A stretch of 64,000 bases of DNA from Rhizobium leguminosarum. Its GTDB lineage: Bacteria; Pseudomonadota; Alphaproteobacteria; Rhizobiales; Rhizobiaceae. The stretch spans positions 1 through 64,000 of the forward strand of contig NZ_CP016288.1 in assembly GCF_001679785.1 (NCBI RefSeq), in the 5' to 3' direction. Made by a program: the position numbers and the translations under genes. Below the pieces are notes generated by a model. It did no database searches. It had not been told where the DNA came from and saw nothing but the letters and a program-made list of their open reading frames with translations. Shown here piece by piece: positions 26,076 through 34,115 of the stretch; positions within the stretch are counted from its first letter, which is position 1; every line of letters starts with the position of its first letter.

Positions 26076-27629
26076 ATGCCAAGACGGAAGCAAGCGAGAC
26101 GAACGACAGTGAAAGACATTCGATCGATACTGCGACTGACGCACGAGCAGGGCCTTTCGGTTCGCGCCGTTTCGGAACGCCTGAAGATCAGCAAAACCTC
26201 TGTGGCGACGTATCTGTTGCGAGCGAGGGAGACCGGACTTTCGGTCTGGCCGTTGCCTGCGGGCCTGGACGATGATGCCGCGCTGGAGCGACATCTTTTC
26301 CGGCGCGTTGGCCGGCCGCCACAGGACTTGGTCGAGCCGGATTGGCGGTCCGTTTCCGCCGAGCTGAAGCGCAAGGGTGTAACGCTGACGCTGCTCTGGC
26401 AGGAATACAGGGCGAGCCATCCCGACGGCTACGGCTACACATGGTTTTGCGACCGTTTTGCCGTCTTCGAACGCCGCGCTCACGCGACGTTCCGCAACCG
26501 TCATGAGGCGGGCGCGGTGATGCAGACGGATTATGCCGGCCACACCATCCCCATCATCGACCCTTCGACCGGCGTCATCCATTCGGCACAAATCTTTGTG
26601 GCGATGCTTCCCGCCTCGTCGTTGACATTCGCCTGTGCCAGCTTCAGCCAGAAACTGCCGGACTGGATCGAGGGCCAGGAACGCGCGCTGAGCTTCTTCG
26701 GCGGCGTCACGAAGGCGATCGTGTGCGACAACCTGAAGGCAGGCGTCGCCAAGGCGCTGTGGTTCGAGCCGACGCTCAACGCCACCTTCGCTGCTATGGC
26801 CGAACATTACGATACGACCATCCTGCCGACCAGAAGCCGCAAGCCGCGTGACAAAGCCAAGGTCGAAGGTGCAGTGCTGATCGTCGAGCGCTGGATATTG
26901 GCTCGCCTCAGAAACCGACGCTTCTTCAGTCTGGCTGATCTGAATGCCGCGATCTCGGTTCTGCTTGACGACTTGAACAACCGCCCGATGCGCCACATCG
27001 GAAAGTCGCGCCGAGACCTGTTCGAGGAGGTAGAGAGAAAGGCGCTTGCGCCGCTGCCAGCAACGCCGTTCGACTATGCGGAATGGAAATCGGCGAAGGT
27101 CCATCCCGATTACCATGTCGAGGTCGACAAGACCTTCTACTCTGTGCCGCACCGCTTGATCGGCCGACAGGTTGATGTGCGTCTGACCCACCGGGTGGTC
27201 GAGGTATTTCTCGATCACAAGCGGATTGCCAGCCATATCAGGCGTTCTCAGCGATCCGGGCATGTGACGGTCAACGAGCATATGCCCAAATCCCACCAGC
27301 GTTATGCCAACACGACGCCGGCATCGCTTTTGAACCAGGCGGCAAGGATCGGGGTGAACACCGCCATTCTGGTCGAGCGGATGATGCGCGATCGTCCTCA
27401 TCCCGAACAAGGATATCGCTCGGCCTTCGGCATTCTGTCCCTTGCCCGCCGTTACGAGACGGATCGCCTGGAAGCGGCGTGCGAGCGGGCGCTGGTCATC
27501 AACTCCATCACCTATTCCTCTGTCGCCGCCATTCTCAAATCCGGTCTCGATCGAACCAAACCCCAGACAGACCCGGCAAAACCCACCCCGCCGCACACCA
27601 ACATCCGCGGCGGCTCCTATTACCAGTGA
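26076..27629 (+). CDS. istA: IS21 transposase IstA
   Basis: 517 residues. N-terminal HTH ([20 protein letters not shown]) and an rve-type DDE domain: Asp in [11 protein letters not shown], Asp in [10 protein letters not shown] and Glu in [13 protein letters not shown]-terminal Mu-like beta-barrel region. IstA cuts and joins element ends. The start at 26076 ([14 protein letters not shown]) follows GAGAGG. Appears functional. Confidence 0.93.
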   Translation: MPRRKQARRTTVKDIRSILRLTHEQGLSVRAVSERLKISKTSVATYLLRARETGLSVWPLPAGLDDDAALERHLFRRVGRPPQDLVEPDWRSVSAELKRKGVTLTLLWQEYRASHPDGYGYTWFCDRFAVFERRAHATFRNRHEAGAVMQTDYAGHTIPIIDPSTGVIHSAQIFVAMLPASSLTFACASFSQKLPDWIEGQERALSFFGGVTKAIVCDNLKAGVAKALWFEPTLNATFAAMAEHYDTTILPTRSRKPRDKAKVEGAVLIVERWILARLRNRRFFSLADLNAAISVLLDDLNNRPMRHIGKSRRDLFEEVERKALAPLPATPFDYAEWKSAKVHPDYHVEVDKTFYSVPHRLIGRQVDVRLTHRVVEVFLDHKRIASHIRRSQRSGHVTVNEHMPKSHQRYANTTPASLLNQAARIGVNTAILVERMMRDRPHPEQGYRSAFGILSLARRYETDRLEAACERALVINSITYSSVAAILKSGLDRTKPQTDPAKPTPPHTNIRGGSYYQ

Positions 27630-27645
27630 AGGAAAGGAAAGACCC

Positions 27646-28422
27646 ATGCTGACACATCCAACCCTCGATCAGATGCAGGCCCTTGGCCTTGCCGGAATGG
27701 CAACGGCCTATCGCGAACTTGCCGCTCAGAACAACAGCAGCGATCTCAGCCGCGACGAGTGGCTCGGCCTGATGCTCGATCGGGAAACGGCTCTGCGATC
27801 CGACAAGCGCCTGACCAACCGGCTTGCAGCTTCAAAGCTCCGCTTTCCCGACGCCTGCATCGAGAACATCGACTTTGCCGCTCATCGTGGTCTCGACCGC
27901 CGCAACACTCTGTCGCTTGCGCAAGGGGCGTGGTTGAAGGCACATGAGAATATGATCATCACCGGCCAGACCGGCACGGGAAAAACCTGGCTCGCCTGCG
28001 CCTTCGGCCGTCAGGCTGCCCGGCTCGATCATTCCATCCTCTACCTGCGTATGCCGCGTCTGTTCGAAGATCTGGGCCTTGCCAGGCTTGACGGCCGCTT
28101 TCCACGCCTGGTCGACAAACTCGCCCGCGTCCAGTTGCTGATCCTCGACGACTGGGGAACGCACACGCTCACAGATCAACAACGCCTCGACCTGCTGGAA
28201 ATCTTCGAGGAACGCTATCGCCGGAAATCAACGCTCATCACCGCGCAGCTTCCTGTCGCCCAGTGGCATGACATGATCGGAGAACCGACCATCGCAGACG
28301 CAATCCTCGATCGGATCATCCACAATGCGCACCGCATTGCCCTTGAAGGCGACAGCATGCGACGGCAAAAAACACCATCCCACTTGACCGGCGCTGAAAA
28401 CGGCGAAATCAATCGCTCATGA
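27646..28422 (+). CDS. istB: IS21 helper ATPase IstB
   Basis: 258 residues, AAA+ ATPase related to DnaC. Walker [10 protein letters not shown] (about residues 108-116), Walker B LLILDDWG. It assists IstA in target capture. ATG at 27646 with GGAAAGGAAAG upstream, 16 nt after istA. Confidence 0.93.
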   Translation: MLTHPTLDQMQALGLAGMATAYRELAAQNNSSDLSRDEWLGLMLDRETALRSDKRLTNRLAASKLRFPDACIENIDFAAHRGLDRRNTLSLAQGAWLKAHENMIITGQTGTGKTWLACAFGRQAARLDHSILYLRMPRLFEDLGLARLDGRFPRLVDKLARVQLLILDDWGTHTLTDQQRLDLLEIFEERYRRKSTLITAQLPVAQWHDMIGEPTIADAILDRIIHNAHRIALEGDSMRRQKTPSHLTGAENGEINRS

Positions 28423-28528
28423 CTTCAACCAGGCAGGCGAAAATCGACCACACCATGCTGTCCCGGAATTAGTGAAACCACTGTCCGCGATTTAGTGAAA
28501 CGACTGTCCCGTTCTTCCGAAATACGCA

Positions 28529-28877
28529 GCAAAGCTCTGGCAGGTCGAAGAAACGGCCCGCGGCCAAAGCCCTGACGCGCGTGTCGTAGCCCGTCAGCAG
28601 ACATCGGCTGCCGTCGTCAATGAGCTCTTTGACCTTTGGCAGAAGACTCTGCCGCGGATCTCCGGCAAGTCGAAGCTCGCCGAGGCGATCCGCTATGCCA
28701 CCTCGCGTCGCTCCATCTTCGAACACTTCCTCACCGACGGCCGCATCGAGCTCGACTCCAACATCGTTGAGCGCGCCATCAGGCCCCAGACAATTACGAG
28801 AAAGAACAGTCTCTTCGCTGGCAGCGACGGCGGCGGAAGGACCTGGGCGACAATCGCCACGCTCCTTCAGACCGCCT
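28529..28877 (+). pseudogene. tnpC: IS66 TnpC, middle part
   Basis: Continues tnpC after IS21: LWQVEETARGQSPDARVV through RIELDSNIVERAIRPQTIT (the catalytic Glu region) to TWATIATLLQTA. It stops at the RIT element, which begins at 28878 directly after codon GCC. Confidence 0.92.
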
Positions 28878-28897
28878 TATGCCGCGCGCGGCATAAG
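28878..28897. repeat. 20-bp perfect palindrome at the RIT left junction
   Basis: TTATGCCGCG followed by CGCGGCATAA, a perfect palindrome, lies between the end of tnpC and the 28-bp terminal repeat. Its half site TTATGCCG is the start of the terminal repeat. It resembles a core-type tyrosine-recombinase site (two inverted arms around a short spacer). Confidence 0.75.
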
Positions 28898-28901
28898 CAG
28901 G

Positions 28902-28929
28902 TTTATGCCGACCGTCGAACTATGCCGAG
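28902..28929 (+). repeat. RIT terminal inverted repeat, left
   Basis: 28 bp, starting GTTTATGCCGACC and ending CTATGCCGA, matching the complement of 33621-33648 without mismatch. A second box, TCGGCATAGT, lies inverted inside at 28998-29007; GAACTATGCCGAGTG (28918-28932) pairs with CACTCGGCATAGTTC (28995-29009). Confidence 0.9.
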
Positions 28930-29015
28930 TGTCTCTTCTATTGTTTGCAGCAAACCGTGCGTTCCCGGCCCGTTCGGCGGTCGCTGTTGTTTGGCACTCG
29001 GCATAGTTCTCATGC

Positions 29016-30017
29016 TCAGAGGGCGTTCAGGAATTCCAGAAGCCGGTCGCTTGGTCGAAATCGCTCGGCCTTGGCGCGTTCGTACGGCTTCAGCTTTGCG
29101 AGTGCAGATTCCTTCAGTTCGAGATGTGCATGAAGATAGGTCAACGTCGTTTCCATCGCTTCGTGGCCCAACCACAGGGCAATTACGGAGCAGTCGACGC
29201 CCGCCTGCAGCAACTCCATGGCAGCAGAGTGCCGCAAGACATGGGGCGAGACCCGCTTTGAGCGAAGGGAGATGCAGTGCTCACGTGCTTTGGCGACATA
29301 TTTGTTCAGCAGCGCCTGCACGCCGTCCGCGCTGAGCCTGCCACCGTGCATATTCGGAAAGAGAGCCGTTGCGCCCCGCTTCCCTGGCTCCCTGAGCCAC
29401 CGCTGGAGGGCTTGCTGTGCAACCTTCGTGAGCGGCGTACTTCGCTCTTTGCGGCCCTTGCCGACGCATTGCACATGCGCACCGCGGCCGAGCACTACCG
29501 AGTCTCGGTCGAGGTCGATGATCTCCGAGACCCGCAGCCCCGTTTGCGCGGCCAGCAATAGCAGAGTGTAATCGCGGCGTCCCAGCCACGTGTTTCGATC
29601 CGTACAGTCCAGGATCGCTTCAATCTCGGGCCTGGTTAGGAACTGAAGCTGCCGCTTGTCGCATCGCTTGCTGGGGATCGCGAGCACACGCTGAATGTGG
29701 GCGCTGTGTGCCGGCTCCTCAAACGCCGCATATCGGAAGAAAGAGCGGATGGCTGTGAGGCGGAGATTCCGGGTCCGCACCGAGGCGGATCTCTGCGTCT
29801 CAAGATCCTCCAGGAATGCGCCGATGAAAGGAGCGTCCAAATCCCGCAGCGTCAACTGGGATGGGGATCTCCCAATGCGCGTCTGTGCGAAAGCAAACAG
29901 GAGCCTGAAGGTGTCGCGATAGGAGGCGATGGTATTGGAACTTACACCTCGATGCTTCATAAGCCGATCCGTAAACCACCGCTCGATTAGCACGGGCAGG
30001 TCGTTCGTGTGTCTCAT
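29016..30017 (-). CDS. ritC: RIT tyrosine recombinase RitC
   Basis: 333 residues. N-terminal SAM-like domain and C-terminal catalytic domain: Arg in TGLRVSEIIDL, Lys in GKGRKERSTPL, HVLRHS box, WLGHE and Tyr in TTLTYLHAHLE. The start at 30017 overlaps the ritB stop (ATGA); an upstream in-frame ATG at 30032 is less likely. Third recombinase of the trio; roles of the individual proteins are unknown. Confidence 0.9.
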   Translation of the reverse strand: MRHTNDLPVLIERWFTDRLMKHRGVSSNTIASYRDTFRLLFAFAQTRIGRSPSQLTLRDLDAPFIGAFLEDLETQRSASVRTRNLRLTAIRSFFRYAAFEEPAHSAHIQRVLAIPSKRCDKRQLQFLTRPEIEAILDCTDRNTWLGRRDYTLLLLAAQTGLRVSEIIDLDRDSVVLGRGAHVQCVGKGRKERSTPLTKVAQQALQRWLREPGKRGATALFPNMHGGRLSADGVQALLNKYVAKAREHCISLRSKRVSPHVLRHSAAMELLQAGVDCSVIALWLGHEAMETTLTYLHAHLELKESALAKLKPYERAKAERFRPSDRLLEFLNAL

Positions 30018-30937
30018 GACCGGACCTCCCAACGCTTATCCAATCGCCGTACGGCATGGTTCATCAGTTCCGGCGTGGCCGACAGATACCAATAGGTGTC
30101 GCGAACATTGGCATGGCCGAGGAAGGTTGAGAGAACGGGCAGCTCGCGTTCCACATCTTCGCCGGCGCGATGCCAGTTGATCAGGGTCTGGACGGCGAAA
30201 CGGTGACGAAGATCATGAATCCGTGGGCCATCTCGATTCCCCTCCTGTCGTAATCCGATTTGCCGGGATAGTCGCCAGAACACGCGATGCACGTATTGAT
30301 GCAGCAATCTGCCGCCTTGTTCGGCGACGAAGAAATAGGGACTGCGCGGCGTACCAAGGTGTGCATCGCGTCGGGCGGCGTAGCCCGAAAGGACAGCAAT
30401 TGTCGTGGCATGCAGCGGGACCAGCCGTGACTTGCCAAACTTTGTCTCTCGGATGGTGAGGACGCCCTGGTCGAGATCGACATCGGCCCGGAGCAGGCTG
30501 AGCGCTTCGGAATGGCGCAGTCCGGCCACTGCTATCAGCCCGAACAGGCAGTGATATGTCCAGCGCCGCAGAGCGTTGGCCGGCGGCAACGACAGTGCCG
30601 CCGCCAAAAGTGTCTGAATCTCGATCTCGCTATAGATGTAGGGCTTTGTCCGCCGTGCCGGTGCTACAGCGTCGCTTGGTAGCACTTCTGTCAAAGGATC
30701 GAAATAACTGAGGTGCTGTGCAAAGCAGCGCACATCAGACAGGCGGATGGACCAGCTTGGCTGCCGGCCCATCGAGGTGACCCACTCCATTGCCAGATCA
30801 TTCGTGATGGTCTCGGCGCCGCGGGATTCCATGAAAGCGACGAACTCCGACAATCGTTTTGCCGGACCGTCATATTTGTATCCCAGCCCTTGGCGCATGC
30901 CGATGTAGCGCTCAAACGCGGTGCCAAGCCGGCTCAT
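30014..30937 (-). CDS. ritB: RIT tyrosine recombinase RitB
   Basis: 307 residues, with Arg in AGLRHSEALSLL, HDLRHRFA box, FLGHANVRDTYWY containing the likely nucleophile Tyr. It overlaps ritA and ritC by 4 nt each, implying coupled translation and a fixed stoichiometry. Intact. Confidence 0.9.
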   Translation of the reverse strand: MSRLGTAFERYIGMRQGLGYKYDGPAKRLSEFVAFMESRGAETITNDLAMEWVTSMGRQPSWSIRLSDVRCFAQHLSYFDPLTEVLPSDAVAPARRTKPYIYSEIEIQTLLAAALSLPPANALRRWTYHCLFGLIAVAGLRHSEALSLLRADVDLDQGVLTIRETKFGKSRLVPLHATTIAVLSGYAARRDAHLGTPRSPYFFVAEQGGRLLHQYVHRVFWRLSRQIGLRQEGNRDGPRIHDLRHRFAVQTLINWHRAGEDVERELPVLSTFLGHANVRDTYWYLSATPELMNHAVRRLDKRWEVRS

Positions 30938-31291
30938 TGGACACCTCCCGGCCAGGGTAGGCTCAGTTCACGCAGCTTATCAATATCGAGCTTGGCATAG
31001 ATTCTTGTACTGTCGATGCTTCGATGGCGGAGCAGTTGGCCGATCTCAGCAAAGCTGGCGCCCGATCGCAAAAGGTCAGTCGCAAGGCTGTGGCGGAAAA
31101 GATGGGCGCCGTGATGCGCATAGCCTTCAATGTCGGCCTGTTCGAGTGCTTGCTTAGCGATCCACGTGATGGCGCTGCCAGATGTAAAACCCACGTGCGG
31201 GGCGAGTGTTCGTAGGAAAAGTCGTCGACATGCCGAGGCTGGACGCCCATGTCGGATATAAGCGACGAGTGCTGTTCCGACGTCGTGACGC

Positions 31292-32630
31292 GGTTATGTG
31301 CGTCAAGTTCAGCAAAAAGGGCGGTCATGAGACTGGTCATGCGGCATTGCGGAGAGCGAGTTTCTTATGCTCTCTGAGATCGTCCATGTTGATGTATCGA
31401 TTGGCCTCCATCCAGTTTTCGTGGGTTTCGACGGCAAGGGCCCTGACCAGGCGCAGGCAGCTTTCGGTGTTGGGAAAGATGCGCACGACGTAGGTTCTAC
31501 GACGGATTTCCTCGTTGAGGCGCTCGAGCATGTTGGTGCTCTTGAGATGCTTGTGGTGAGTGCGCGGTAGCCGGAAGAAAGTGAGCGTCTGCTCGATGGC
31601 TTCCTCGACCCAGCCGGTCAGCCGTGGATATTTTCCCGACCATTTGCCAAGCCAGGCGGAAAGATCGGTTTTCGCCTCGGCGAGATCGCGCCGGTCGTAG
31701 ATCCATCGCAGTTCCTGCAGGCAATCGTCGCCGTGCTTGCGTGGCAGATGGTCGAGCGCATTGCGCAGGAAGTGCACATAGCAGCGCTGCCAGGCGGCTT
31801 CCGGAATGACTTCGCCGATCGCCGCGACGAGGCCGGCATGATCGTCGGAGACGACGAACTCGACACCCTTGAGGCCGCGGGCTTTCAATCCCAACAGGAA
31901 GTCCTTCCAGGCCGAGCGGCTCTCGCGGCCGGCCATCTCGACGGACAGGATTTGCCGCCGGCCGTCCCAGTCGATGCCGACGGCGATCAGCACCGCCTGG
32001 CTCCTGACGACGCCGCCCTCTCTGACCTTCTCATAACGGGCATCGAGGATGAGATAGGGAAAGGGCTCTTGAAGCGGGCGGCAGGCAAAGGCCTTTAGGC
32101 TTTCATCGAGCCGCTTGTTGATCGCCGAGATCGATGAGGCCGAGAACGCATGCCCGCACAGTTCTTCGGTGATCGCCTTGACCTTGCGCGTCGACACCCC
32201 CTGCACATACATCTCGGCCAGCGTGGCGACCAGCGCCCGCTCCGAGCGCTGGTAGCGTTCGAACAGCTCGGTGGAGAAGTGTCCCGAGCGGTCCTGCGGC
32301 ACCCTGAGTTCCAACTTGCCCACCCGCGTTATCAGCGTGCGGCCGTAATGGCCGGAGCGGTAGCCGAGCCGCTCGGGCGTGCGTTCGCCTTTCGCGGCTC
32401 CCAAAGCCTCGTCCATCTCGGCTTCAAGGACCTCCTGCATCACCGCGCGCAGCACCTCGTGCAGCCCATCGGGGTTCGAAAGCAGAATGTCTTTGACGGT
32501 AGCAACAGCAGTCTTATCTTCTGTCTTGGTCATGGTGGCGTTCCTTCCAGGGAATCAGGTGACGTTGAACATCACCAGCCTGCCATGACCGCCCCTCTCA
32601 GTGAATTTGCAGAACCTTCCGCACACTACC
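31292..32630 (-). mobile_element. IS256-family (mutator type) insertion sequence in ritA
   Basis: 1339 bp with imperfect inverted ends GGTTATGTGCG (31292 on) and GGTAGTGTGCG (complement, at 32630), flanked by the 8-bp duplication CGTGACGC (31284-31291, 32631-32638), as expected for IS256. It holds one intact transposase gene. Confidence 0.9.
31337..32533 (-). CDS. IS256-family transposase
   Basis: 398 residues. Mutator-type DDE enzyme: Asp in LILDARYEKVRE, Asp in FVVSDDHAGL and Glu in STNMLERLNEEIRRR. Length and the N-terminal EVLEAEMDEALGAAKGERT segment are typical of rhizobial members (ISRm3/ISRm5 type). It appears intact and is the last arrival in the nest, since its duplication is perfect. 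Confidence 0.93.
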   Translation of the reverse strand: MTKTEDKTAVATVKDILLSNPDGLHEVLRAVMQEVLEAEMDEALGAAKGERTPERLGYRSGHYGRTLITRVGKLELRVPQDRSGHFSTELFERYQRSERALVATLAEMYVQGVSTRKVKAITEELCGHAFSASSISAINKRLDESLKAFACRPLQEPFPYLILDARYEKVREGGVVRSQAVLIAVGIDWDGRRQILSVEMAGRESRSAWKDFLLGLKARGLKGVEFVVSDDHAGLVAAIGEVIPEAAWQRCYVHFLRNALDHLPRKHGDDCLQELRWIYDRRDLAEAKTDLSAWLGKWSGKYPRLTGWVEEAIEQTLTFFRLPRTHHKHLKSTNMLERLNEEIRRRTYVVRIFPNTESCLRLVRALAVETHENWMEANRYINMDDLREHKKLALRNAA

Positions 32631-33620
32631 CGTGACGCAGCGGCATAGTCGCTTGGCGTCGTCCCTTTCCGTGTACGAGGATCGTGCCCGACTGCCAGTC
32701 GATATCGTCAAGATTGAGGTTGGAAACTTCGCTGGCGCGCAAACCGAGCTTGGCGAGGATCATCAGAACCGCGTAGTCCCGACGACCCATTGCCGTCGTC
32801 CGATCACAGGCATCGAGAACCTTCTGGACTTTCTCGGGCGGGAGAAATGTTGGAAGGCCGGCAAGTCGCCAGCGGCGGATGGACGGCACACAGCCAGCGA
32901 GCGGCATCGAGATGAAACCCTTCAGATGCAAATAGCGCAGGAAGGCACGCACAACCCCGCACATGGCTTTGCCACTGTCGGCGGAACCATCGAGCGCATG
33001 TCGCTCGACATAACCGATCACGGTCTGCGGGGTGAGCGCTGCAAACCCGTCTACGCCTAAAGGGCACACCTCCCGGAGAAATCGAAGCGACAGAAGCTTG
33101 TGGCTCCCCATAGTCGCGGCGGCGAGCCCTCTCTCAGTCGAGAGATATTGCCCGAATACATCGACGATCTTCTCGTGCTCACTGCGCAGAATCGGAAGTG
33201 CGGCTGGTATTAAGCCTTTCTCCCGTAACGCCAAAAGCAAGCGGCGGAGTGCCGATCGATCGCCCGAGTCGGGCTTCCAGTGCTTGAAACGATGCTCAAG
33301 AAAGCGGTCGACGTGAACCTCGCTTAAATCCTGCGGAGCATGTCCATTGCCAACATGCCAGTCCATCAGATCCCGAAACAGGCTCAGCGAGCGCCACGTG
33401 CAATGCCGACCCAAACCTTCGTTCGACATTTTGGCGGCGTAAACGCCCGCAAACTCCCGATACGGACCATAGACCAGCTTCCGGTATAGGGCGCTGCGAT
33501 TCAAATAGTCAGTTGCGTTCATGTGTCCTCTCCTTCGCGTCAACTGCGACGGAGAGACCCTAAACTATGCCGACTAGCTGCCCGCTATGATGCCGGAAAC
33601 GTTGGCAAAAAGTTGATTAA

Positions 33621-33648
33621 TCGGCATAGTTCGACGGTCGGCATAAAC
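33621..33648 (-). repeat. RIT terminal inverted repeat, right
   Basis: Exact inverted copy of 28902-28929. The plus strand has a further ACTATGCCGA box at 33564-33573, so each element end has a facing pair of boxes. Confidence 0.9.
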
Positions 33649-33652
33649 GGCG

Positions 33653-33766
33653 AAGATGAACAACGTCGATCCACAGGCCTGGCTCACCCAGACCCTCGAG
33701 CGCATAGCCAACGGCTGGCCCAGCAGCGATCTCGATGCACTCATGCCGTGGAACTACACAGGCTGA
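33653..33766 (+). pseudogene. tnpC: IS66 TnpC, 3' part
   Basis: Last 38 codons, KMNNVDPQAWLTQTLERI to DALMPWNYTG-stop. The C-terminal MNxxDPQAWL...LLPWN motif is diagnostic for IS66 transposases. The IS66-A right end follows 22 nt later. Confidence 0.9.
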
Positions 33767-33788
33767 ACGGCCTCGGCTTGCCGCTTAC

Positions 33789-33972
33789 CATTGTGGACCG
33801 ATCGCCAGCCGATGAAGCTGTACATTTGACCACGCAGGCGCACGCCGAAGCGAACCGTGTAGGTCGAGTTGCATTGGATGATCCGTTCAGCCAGTCCCTC
33901 CCCCAGATTGAGGAAGGACATGGCATGACGGAAGTTCTGGTCGACACTTTCAAGGAAGCTGGCGGAATTCAT
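33789..33972 (-). pseudogene. gdhA: Glutamate dehydrogenase, 5' fragment
   Basis: From ATG at 33972: MNSASFLESVDQNFRHAMSF to MYSFIGWRSVHN, the start of the gene whose remainder is at 20053-20493. Joined at CATTGTGG it reads ...[19 protein letters not shown]. The gene lay 143 nt downstream of the lysine dehydrogenase gene, same strand, and may have been its operon partner. Confidence 0.88.
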
Positions 33973-34071
33973 CGGACAATGCTCGTTTGGGTCTTCTGTT
34001 GTTGTGAACGACTGGCGGGTTGCCAACCCCACCCTGCGAGGGGTGAGCCGCAGCCCGCGTTCAGAGCGACA

Positions 34072-34096
34072 CGCCCGACACCATCAACGTCGGGCG
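34072..34096. terminator. Short hairpin after the lysine dehydrogenase gene
   Basis: CGCCCGAC (34072-34079) and GTCGGGCG (34089-34096), 8-bp stem and 9-nt loop, 20 nt after the stop of the gene at 34116. No T-run on the minus strand, so termination is only possible. Confidence 0.3.
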
Positions 34097-34115
34097 CCTG
34101 AAGTCATGACAAGGA

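Larger units (their letters stand above)
25902..28528 (+). mobile_element. IS21-family insertion sequence
   Basis: 2627 bp with related ends TGCGTGTTTC...CGGGACAG and TGCGTATTTC...CGGGACAG (inverted), flanked by the 7-bp duplication GCAAAGC (25895-25901, 28529-28535). Both ends carry several further copies of a CGGGACAG / GCGGACAG box spaced through about 90 bp, the multiple transposase-binding sites typical of IS21. istA and istB look intact. Confidence 0.92.
30934..33522 (-). pseudogene. ritA: RIT tyrosine recombinase RitA, interrupted by IS256
   Basis: Joined across the IS (33522-32639 plus 31291-30934), it codes for 413 residues without a frameshift. The 5' piece ends in LGLRASEVSNL and GKGRRQATMPLRH; the 3' piece has ALVAYIRHGRPASACRRLFL, HLFRHSLA and Tyr in DSTRIYAKLD. 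The IS therefore separates the first Arg and Lys from the HxxR and Tyr. The ATG at 33522 has AAGGAGAGG upstream. Without RitA the RIT copy is probably immobile. Confidence 0.92.
28878..33652 (-). mobile_element. RIT (recombinase-in-trio) element inserted in tnpC
   Basis: 4775 bp including an IS256-type IS (3.4 kb without it, typical of RIT). Three overlapping tyrosine-recombinase genes ritA-ritB-ritC run on the minus strand. The ends carry a 28-bp perfect inverted repeat (28902-28929, 33621-33648). The target tnpC reads ACC GCC AAG ATG AAC across the junctions; on the right the six bases before AAG are ACGGCG instead of ACCGCC, suggesting a 6-bp crossover spacer. The same target codon is occupied in IS66-B. 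Confidence 0.9.
20494..33788 (+). mobile_element. IS66-family element IS66-A carrying nested insertions
   Basis: Ends are GTAAGCGGCAAG (20494 on) and its complement (to 33788). Both are flanked by the 8-bp duplication CATTGTGG (20486-20493, 33789-33796), the size expected for IS66, and GTAA ends fit the family. The genes tnpA, tnpB and tnpC are on the plus strand. Nested inside are a serine-recombinase element in tnpB (21158-24540), IS21 in tnpC (25902-28528) and a RIT element in tnpC (28878-33652), the RIT holding an IS256-type IS. Removing these leaves about 2.5 kb, a normal IS66 size. Confidence 0.92.

Noticed and set aside
25956..27647. 563-codon minus-strand frame opposite istA
   Set aside because: Antisense shadow of a convincing IS21 transposase; no ribosome-binding site or domain.
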